DNA from: DASSUW01 sp963849695
GTDB lineage: Bacteria > Actinomycetota > Thermoleophilia > Solirubrobacterales > Solirubrobacteraceae
DNA length: 64,000 bases
Assembly (NCBI GenBank): GCA_963849695.1
Contig: CAWKIT010000004.1
Location: 1-64,000 of the forward strand
Direction of reading: 5' to 3'
Shown here: piece after piece, positions 59,865-64,000 of the stretch
Layout: each line of letters opens with the position of its first letter
Numbering within the stretch: the stretch's first letter is position 1
Notes under the pieces: generated by a model
What the model was told of the DNA's origin: nothing
Databases searched by the model: none
What the model saw: the letters and a program-made list of their open reading frames with translations, nothing else
Program-made: the position numbers and the translations under genes

Positions 59865-60714
59865 GCTGCCGGAGATGGAGATCGTCGCCCGGCGGCTGGA
59901 CGCCGCGCTGCCGGGCGAGACGATCGAGTCGGCGATGACGCCGGGGCTGAACGCGCTGAAGACGTTCGATCCGCCGTTCAGCGCGTTGGACGGCGCGGCG
60001 TTCACCGGCGCGCGGCGCCGTGGGAAGCTGCTGCTGCTCGATGTCGACACTGCCGGAGGCCCGCTGGTGCTGCTGGTGCACCTGATGAGCGCCGGGCGGA
60101 TCCAGATGTTCGACAAGCGCGCTTCGATGAAGGACCGCACGTCGCGGGTGCTGTTCCGGCTGCCCGGCGACCGCGAGCTGCGCGTGCGCGAGTTCGGCAC
60201 CAAGCAGGCGGCGTGGGTGAAGCTGCTGCGGCCGGACGCTGTCGAGGCGGACGAGGCGCTCGACGGCCTCGGCCCGGAGGGGTGGCCTTCGCCCCCGGAG
60301 GATCTGACGGAGCGGCTGGCCGCGCCGCGGCCGCTGCACTCGATGCTGCGCGACCAGCGGGTGATCACCGGGATCGGCCGCACCTGGGTGGACGAGATCC
60401 TGCACGCGGCGCGGCTGTCTCCGTTCAAGCGCGGGGACGACCTCTCCGAGGACGAGGCCGAGGCGCTGCGCGCCGCGATCGCCGGCGAGCTCGGCCGCGT
60501 GATCGACGTGTACGAAGAGCAGGTCGACCTCCCGCTGCCGGAGAAGTTCCCGAAGCCGACGCGCGTGCATGCCCACCAGGGCGAGCCGTGCCCGCGCTGC
60601 GAGACCGTGCTCGAAGCGGTGTTCTACGAGGACTACGTGATGTCGTACTGCCCGCACTGCCAGACCGAGGACCGGGTGCTCAAGGATCGCCGGCTGTCGC
60701 GGCTGCTCAAGTGA
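59857..60714 (+). CDS. mutM: Formamidopyrimidine-DNA glycosylase MutM/Fpg, CTG start
   Basis: 285 residues. Fpg uses its N-terminal proline (residue 2 before Met removal) for Schiff-base catalysis in PELPE. Here LPELPEMEIVARRL is encoded with the first codon CTG at 59857-59859, preceded by the ribosome site GAGAGGAG five bases upstream. The nearest ATG (59875) would delete the catalytic Pro-Glu. Lys57 in RRRGKLLLLDVD, the H2TH region ITGIGRTWVDEIL and the C-terminal four-Cys zinc finger (PCPRCETV...YCPHC) are intact. It excises 8-oxoguanine. Last 8 bp overlap alkD. Confidence 0.93.
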   Translation: MPELPEMEIVARRLDAALPGETIESAMTPGLNALKTFDPPFSALDGAAFTGARRRGKLLLLDVDTAGGPLVLLVHLMSAGRIQMFDKRASMKDRTSRVLFRLPGDRELRVREFGTKQAAWVKLLRPDAVEADEALDGLGPEGWPSPPEDLTERLAAPRPLHSMLRDQRVITGIGRTWVDEILHAARLSPFKRGDDLSEDEAEALRAAIAGELGRVIDVYEEQVDLPLPEKFPKPTRVHAHQGEPCPRCETVLEAVFYEDYVMSYCPHCQTEDRVLKDRRLSRLLK

Positions 60715-61372
60715 CGTTCTTCAGCGCCTCGCGCCGGCTCAGCGGGCTGAGCTCGTGCGTCTCGCAATAGCGCACGATCTCGTCCGGGTCGACCCAGGCG
60801 TACGCGCGCAGCGCCCAGCCGATGCCCTTGCGGATGAAGAACTCGCGGTCCTGGCGGTTCGGCTCGATGCAGTCGTACAGCAGAGCGAGGTCGGTGTCAC
60901 GCTTGCGCAGGACCTGGCAGATGATCGCGGCGCGGCGCTTCCACATGTCCTCGCTCGTCGCCCAGCGGCGGAGCGCCTGCGCCGGCGCGGCGTCGCCGCC
61001 GAGCAACTCTCCGAGCAGCCTGACCGCGACCTCGTCGACGAAGTCCCACCACGCGCCGGTGACGATCAGCTCCTCGTAGAGCGGAAGCGCCGCCATCGTG
61101 CGGTGCTCGCGGTAGCGGCGGTCGCGGGCGAGCCGGATCGCGAGGTACCGCTCCTCGCGGTAGGTCGCCTCGCGCCACATGCGCAGGACGGTGTCGCGCC
61201 ATTCGTCGAAGCCTTCGAGCGGATGAGCGGCGAACACGGCACGGGCGACCTCCTCGCGGCCCGGCTTCTGGACGCCCAGGAACGGCATCGCCGACTTCAT
61301 GTACGCGCGCATGCCCTCCGCCTTGGCGGGGTTCGCGCGCGCGGCGAGCTCGGCGCGGATCGTCTCGATCAT
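60707..61372 (-). CDS. DNA alkylation repair protein (AlkD-like HEAT repeat)
   Basis: 221 residues of helical HEAT-like repeats. Family wording: YMKSAMPFLGVQKPGREEVA, ATYREERYLAIRLAR, WDFVDEVAVRLLGELL and KGIGWALRAYAWVDPDEIV. AlkD-type enzymes excise N3/N7-alkylated purines without base flipping. Convergent with mutM, making a small DNA-repair cluster. Full length, ATG 61372. Confidence 0.88.
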   Translation of the reverse strand: MIETIRAELAARANPAKAEGMRAYMKSAMPFLGVQKPGREEVARAVFAAHPLEGFDEWRDTVLRMWREATYREERYLAIRLARDRRYREHRTMAALPLYEELIVTGAWWDFVDEVAVRLLGELLGGDAAPAQALRRWATSEDMWKRRAAIICQVLRKRDTDLALLYDCIEPNRQDREFFIRKGIGWALRAYAWVDPDEIVRYCETHELSPLSRREALKNVT

Positions 61373-61476
61373 CGCGGCGCCGTCACGCTACGGCCCCGGA
61401 CGGCCACGTCCGAGCCGGTCCCCCAGCTCGGGGATCGACGGAGCGGCGGTGGTGGCGACGCTCGGCCAACGCTTGA

Positions 61477-61600
61477 GGGGGGGGGGGGGGTGTGGGGTTG
61501 GTGGTTGGGTGAGTAGGGGTGGAGCGGGGGTGAGGTGGGTTTGAGGTAGCGTAGGGTTTGTTGCGGGTTTTGTTGGTGATTGGTTAGAGGTAGGTGCGGG
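61477..61600. other. 14-G homopolymer and G/T-rich stretch
   Basis: An uninterrupted run of 14 G (61477-61490) is followed by about 110 bp almost devoid of C on the plus strand (GGTTGGTGGTTGGG-like). It lies in the 3' part of the decayed transposase and could form G-quadruplexes. It may be real decay or a low-quality end of a read. Confidence 0.7.
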
Positions 61601-62490
61601 TGGCGGGGTGTGGCGGGCGCGGGTGATGGCGATGATGTGCAGGGCGCGGTTGAGTTGGCGGTGCGCGGGTGAGGCGGTGGCGGTTGCGGTTGCGGAGGAG
61701 GCGGGGATGGGGGCGGTGCGCTTGGGGGAGAAGCGGGCGTCGGTGGCGAAGCGTTGGGGAGGCGGTGCGGGCGATGAAGGTGGCGGCGGTGAGGGTGCCG
61801 CAGCCGGGGCCAGCAGGAGGGCGCTGGACTTGCACGAGCGCGCGCAGTTCGCGCTAGAGAGAGTTAGCTTGGCGGGTGAGATGGCGGATCTGGGTGAGAG
61901 ATAGCGAGAGACTCGCACGCGCGCGCCGGCGGGCAGCCGGCGCAGGGCGCGGGCGACGCGGTCTAGCTGGGTCTGGCGGTCAAGCGAGGCTTAGGCAGGT
62001 GGTTCCAGCTTGGGGCACGTAGAACAGATGCCAGCGCAGCCGGTTCTGCGCGCGTGTGCGCTCGGCCAATAGGTCCTCGAGGTGGTAGGCTAGCAGGCGG
62101 ATCTCTATCGCGCGCTAGTCTAAGAAAGAGACGGGGAAGCGCTAGAGGCCATCGCGCAGGACGGCGCGAAGATAGAGAGCGCGTCGATCTGATCAGATTT
62201 GCGGGCTCGCGCTGGCCGCGCCGGGACTCGCCCATCAGTTTCGGCGGCAAGAGGATCACGCGCTCGCTGGTGGCGATCAGCGCCTGCTAAAGCAGGCGAG
62301 AGACATGCCAGTAATCCTCGATCGCCCACACCCGCTCACCGGCCAGCGCGCGCGCCCACCACAGCGCAGACGATGACAGGCATCATCGGCGCAGATCATG
62401 CACTCACGCACCACCGCGCCGGTACCGCCGTCAACGGCCACCAGCGCAAGCGAGCTCTTGTGAGTGTCAGCCACGATCACGATCATGCAC
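61480..62490 (-). pseudogene. IS110-family transposase remnant
   Basis: Fragments of a DEDD transposase occur in order but in different frames. N-terminus VIVADTHKSSLALVAVDGGT with the first Asp, then ERVWAIEDYW (Glu), ERVILLPPKLMGESRRGQRE, a degenerate K-SDQIDAL (two Asp), LEDLLAERTRAQNRL and, near the end, HRQLNRALHIIAITRARH. Many frameshifts and stops, so it is dead. Terminal inverted repeats are not obvious, as is usual in IS110 elements, which insert site-specifically. ATG 62486 or GTG 62490 was the original start. Confidence 0.75.
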
Positions 62491-62584
62491 ACCGTCCCTT
62501 CCTGCAGATAACCCGTCGAAGCGACCTCAGGCGGACACGCCTCAGTGGGGGCAGATGCCAGGCACATCAGGTAACGCCGTCATA

Positions 62585-62715
62585 CTAGGAAGGAGACAGA
62601 AGATACAAAGTTGGAAAGTTAGATAACAAGGTAGATATAAGGATAGAAAGTAAGTAAGTAGAAGATGAGGAGAATAAAAGAAGGAAGGAAGTAAAAGTAA
62701 GAAAAAGAAAGTGAA
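62585..62715. other. 131-bp polypurine, A-rich tract
   Basis: Almost no C on the plus strand (GGAAGGAGACAGAAG..., AAGTAAGTAAG-like). Very different from the flanking ~70% G+C DNA. It lies directly upstream of the IS110 remnant. It holds no gene. Source could be an insertion junction, foreign DNA or a sequence-quality problem. Confidence 0.8.
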
Positions 62716-63127
62716 TGATGAGGCTGGGTGGGGAAGCGGCGGAGCGGCCCGCGCGGCCGGGCCGTCGGCGCCGTGGCCGGGTTTGGGCGTTGTGGGAATC
62801 TCCAATGCGGTGCTGTGCTGGCTGGGTGTCGTTTATCGACAGTAGGGCAGCACAGCTCGCCTCGAACCGCGCCCCACCGACTGGTGCAGCGCTCGGAACG
62901 CCCTTCCCGAGCGCTGTCGGCGTGGGTTTGTGCGCGATCGCCGGCCCGGTTGCCGGCTCCCGTTGTAGAAATCCACAACGAGACCGTCGCGGACGCTCTC
63001 GGCCGGCCGCGCCGGAGGCGTCGCCACTTCCCCACCCAGCCGGGGTTTGCCGGACCAGCCGCGCCCAACCGCGGCCGACATCCAATTCGCTTGGCTAACG
63101 AGGGGTCTGACCCTTCAACTTGCGGCG
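62716..63127. other. Unassigned 412-bp region
   Basis: No convincing coding frame. It contains small dyads, such as GTTGT...ACAAC near 62965-62980 and GGGTC-T-GACCC at 63103-63113. A short frame MDPSESDWSRPIFDHVEAVH from 63128 (27 codons, to TGA 63211) follows and could be the tail of a lost gene. Confidence 0.6.
63103..63113. repeat. GGGTC-T-GACCC dyad
   Basis: Perfect 5-bp arms around one T, flanked by AGG and CTT. Motifs of this kind flank or pepper mobile elements in some genomes. It lies near the IS110 remnant. Confidence 0.4.
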
Positions 63128-63259
63128 ATGGATCCAAGCGAATCGGACTGGTCCCGCCCGATCTTCGACCACGTCGAAGCCGTACATCGCGAGGCCGCGG
63201 CGGCGGGCTGACCGCCTTCGTCGAAGCCGACCCGACCGGCCCCGCTAGCGTGGACCGCC

Positions 63260-63556
63260 ATGCCCACGCTCCTGCTTGCCGCCGGCGAGAGCGGCGGGGT
63301 CGGCTTCCAGCTCATCCAGGTCGCCGGCTCCCTGCTGATCCTCGCCGGCTTCGCCGCCGCCCAGGCCGGCCGGCTGTCGATCGACAGCATGAGCTACCTG
63401 GTCCTCAACTTCGTCGGCTCGGCGATCCTCGCCACCCTGGCCTGGATCGACCGGCAGTGGGGGTTCCTGCTGCTCGAGGGCGTGTGGGCGGTGGTGTCGC
63501 TCTGGAGCCTGATCCAGCTCATGCGCGGCCGCGCGCCGACGGCCCCGGGCCACTGA
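63260..63556 (+). CDS. CBU_0592-family small membrane protein
   Basis: 98 residues with three predicted helices: GFQLIQVAGSLLILAGFAAA, YLVLNFVGSAILATLAWID and FLLLEGVWAVVSLWSLIQL. The pattern, with an Asn and Gly in helix 2, is that of CBU_0592 proteins. Function unknown. ATG at 63260; it ends 22 bp before the flippase-like gene. Confidence 0.7.
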   Translation: MPTLLLAAGESGGVGFQLIQVAGSLLILAGFAAAQAGRLSIDSMSYLVLNFVGSAILATLAWIDRQWGFLLLEGVWAVVSLWSLIQLMRGRAPTAPGH

Positions 63557-63578
63557 CACCCGACCGTACCCTGTGGTC

Positions 63579-64000
63579 GTGCCCCTCGCCTCGCTCGGCG
63601 ACTCCTTCTCGGCCTTCTTCGACGCGGTCGGCGACTTCTTCGGCAGCGTCGCCGCGATCCAGTGGCTCGCGCTGCTCCCCGCGCTGTGCGCGTTCCTGAT
63701 CTATCTCACCCTGCGCGCGCGGGCCGCGTTCAACATCCTGCGCGCCGCCTATCCCGACGAGCGGATCCAGTTCCGCTTCATCTGGGGCGCCTACGTCGCC
63801 GCCTACGGCTTCAACAGCGTCGTGCCCGCCCGCGGCGGCGACGTCGTGCGGCTGTTCCTGACCAAGACCAGCGTCCCGCACTCGAGCTACCCGGCCGTCG
63901 CCTCCGCCTTCGCGGTCGAGCTGATCTTCGACCTCTGCATGGCGGTGCCGATCCTGGCCTTCGCATTCAGTCAGGGCGTGTTCCCGAAGCCGCCCGACTT
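63579..64000 (+). CDS. Lysylphosphatidylglycerol synthase TM-family protein (partial)
   Basis: First 140 codons only; runs off the right edge. GTG 63579 start. Helices IQWLALLPALCAFLIYLTL, FIWGAYVAAYGFNSVVP and a third near AVELIFDLCMAVPILAFAFS. Motif NSVVPARGGDVVRLFLTKT is diagnostic of the PF03706 (UPF0104) family, related to MprF flippase domains and glycolipid flippases. Substrate unknown. Confidence 0.8.
   Translation, partial: MPLASLGDSFSAFFDAVGDFFGSVAAIQWLALLPALCAFLIYLTLRARAAFNILRAAYPDERIQFRFIWGAYVAAYGFNSVVPARGGDVVRLFLTKTSVPHSSYPAVASAFAVELIFDLCMAVPILAFAFSQGVFPKPPD

Noticed and set aside
62277..62567. 96-codon frame as an intact small gene
   Set aside because: It is the N-terminal scrap of the IS110 transposase with a frameshift before its end.
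63128..63211. 27-codon frame MDPSESDWSRPIFDHVEAVH
   Set aside because: Too short and no family; kept only as a possible remnant in the unassigned region.
1..64000. tRNA, rRNA or CRISPR array
   Set aside because: No T-loop-like GGTTCGAATCC sequence in a cloverleaf context, no rRNA signature, and no spaced repeats of CRISPR type were seen.

Overview
The window is about 72% G+C, gene-dense and rich in GTG starts. It reads as chromosome of a high-GC actinobacterium, most likely of the Thermoleophilia/Solirubrobacterales group. Supporting features are NucS mismatch repair, an actinobacterial-type E2-E1 2-oxoglutarate decarboxylase fusion, SSI-like lipoprotein inhibitors, GluABCD-type transport and several secreted proteins typical of that group. 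The taxonomic placement is inference. No rRNA, tRNA or CRISPR array was found.

Layout. 1-5.3 kb: ettA (cut by the edge), a C26 amidohydrolase, a BBE-like FAD oxidase with a coupled acetyltransferase, a membrane HD phosphohydrolase, and a 64-bp tandem repeat array. 5.3-15.7 kb: a J-domain/TPR protein, a four-gene polar amino acid ABC operon, nucS with a crotonase, YjbQ, a frameshifted arylsulfotransferase, an alkyltransferase-like protein, a DUF1028 protein and a frameshifted secreted protein. 15.7-29.2 kb: the 1396-residue E2-E1 2-oxoglutarate dehydrogenase fusion, a DUF3817/NUDIX pair, an exopolyphosphatase, a secreted M28 peptidase, a divergent glyoxalase I/MBL pair, an UbiB-like kinase and pyruvate kinase. 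29.2-36.7 kb: a two-component pair with a broken kinase, a decayed AbiEi/DUF559 gene, an M29 peptidase operon with a SnoaL-MBL fusion, another MBL protein and metF. 36.7-49.2 kb: a secreted LVIVD protein, a YgjP-type peptidase, a GGDEF-EAL operon, citrate synthase, dcd, a PfkB kinase, a quinone reductase, a DEAD helicase and a cyclophilin. 49.2-61.4 kb: an aldehyde dehydrogenase, two glycosyltransferases, a methyltransferase, an orphan Hcp-like protein, a phosphotransferase, a secreted glycosidase, SixA, an M20 peptidase and a Bcp-MutM-AlkD repair cluster. 61.4-63.2 kb: a compositionally aberrant island holding a wrecked IS110 transposase. 63.2-64 kb: two membrane proteins, the last cut by the edge.

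Functional themes are central carbon metabolism (gltA, the 2-oxoglutarate dehydrogenase fusion, pyk, metF, a semialdehyde dehydrogenase), DNA repair and nucleotide hygiene (nucS, alkyltransferase-like, mutM, alkD, dcd, NUDIX), aldehyde and peroxide detoxification, and signalling.

The most unusual signals are mostly intergenic. They are: a five-unit 64-bp array in which every unit carries a Shine-Dalgarno sequence and a five-codon mini-ORF; two very long imperfect palindromes (164 and 188 bp) that would fold as rods; a 46-bp element found immediately upstream of two genes 14 kb apart; and a mutM whose catalytic N-terminus requires a CTG start. At least five genes carry frameshifts, several at homopolymers, so assembly error versus real decay should be settled before they are interpreted.
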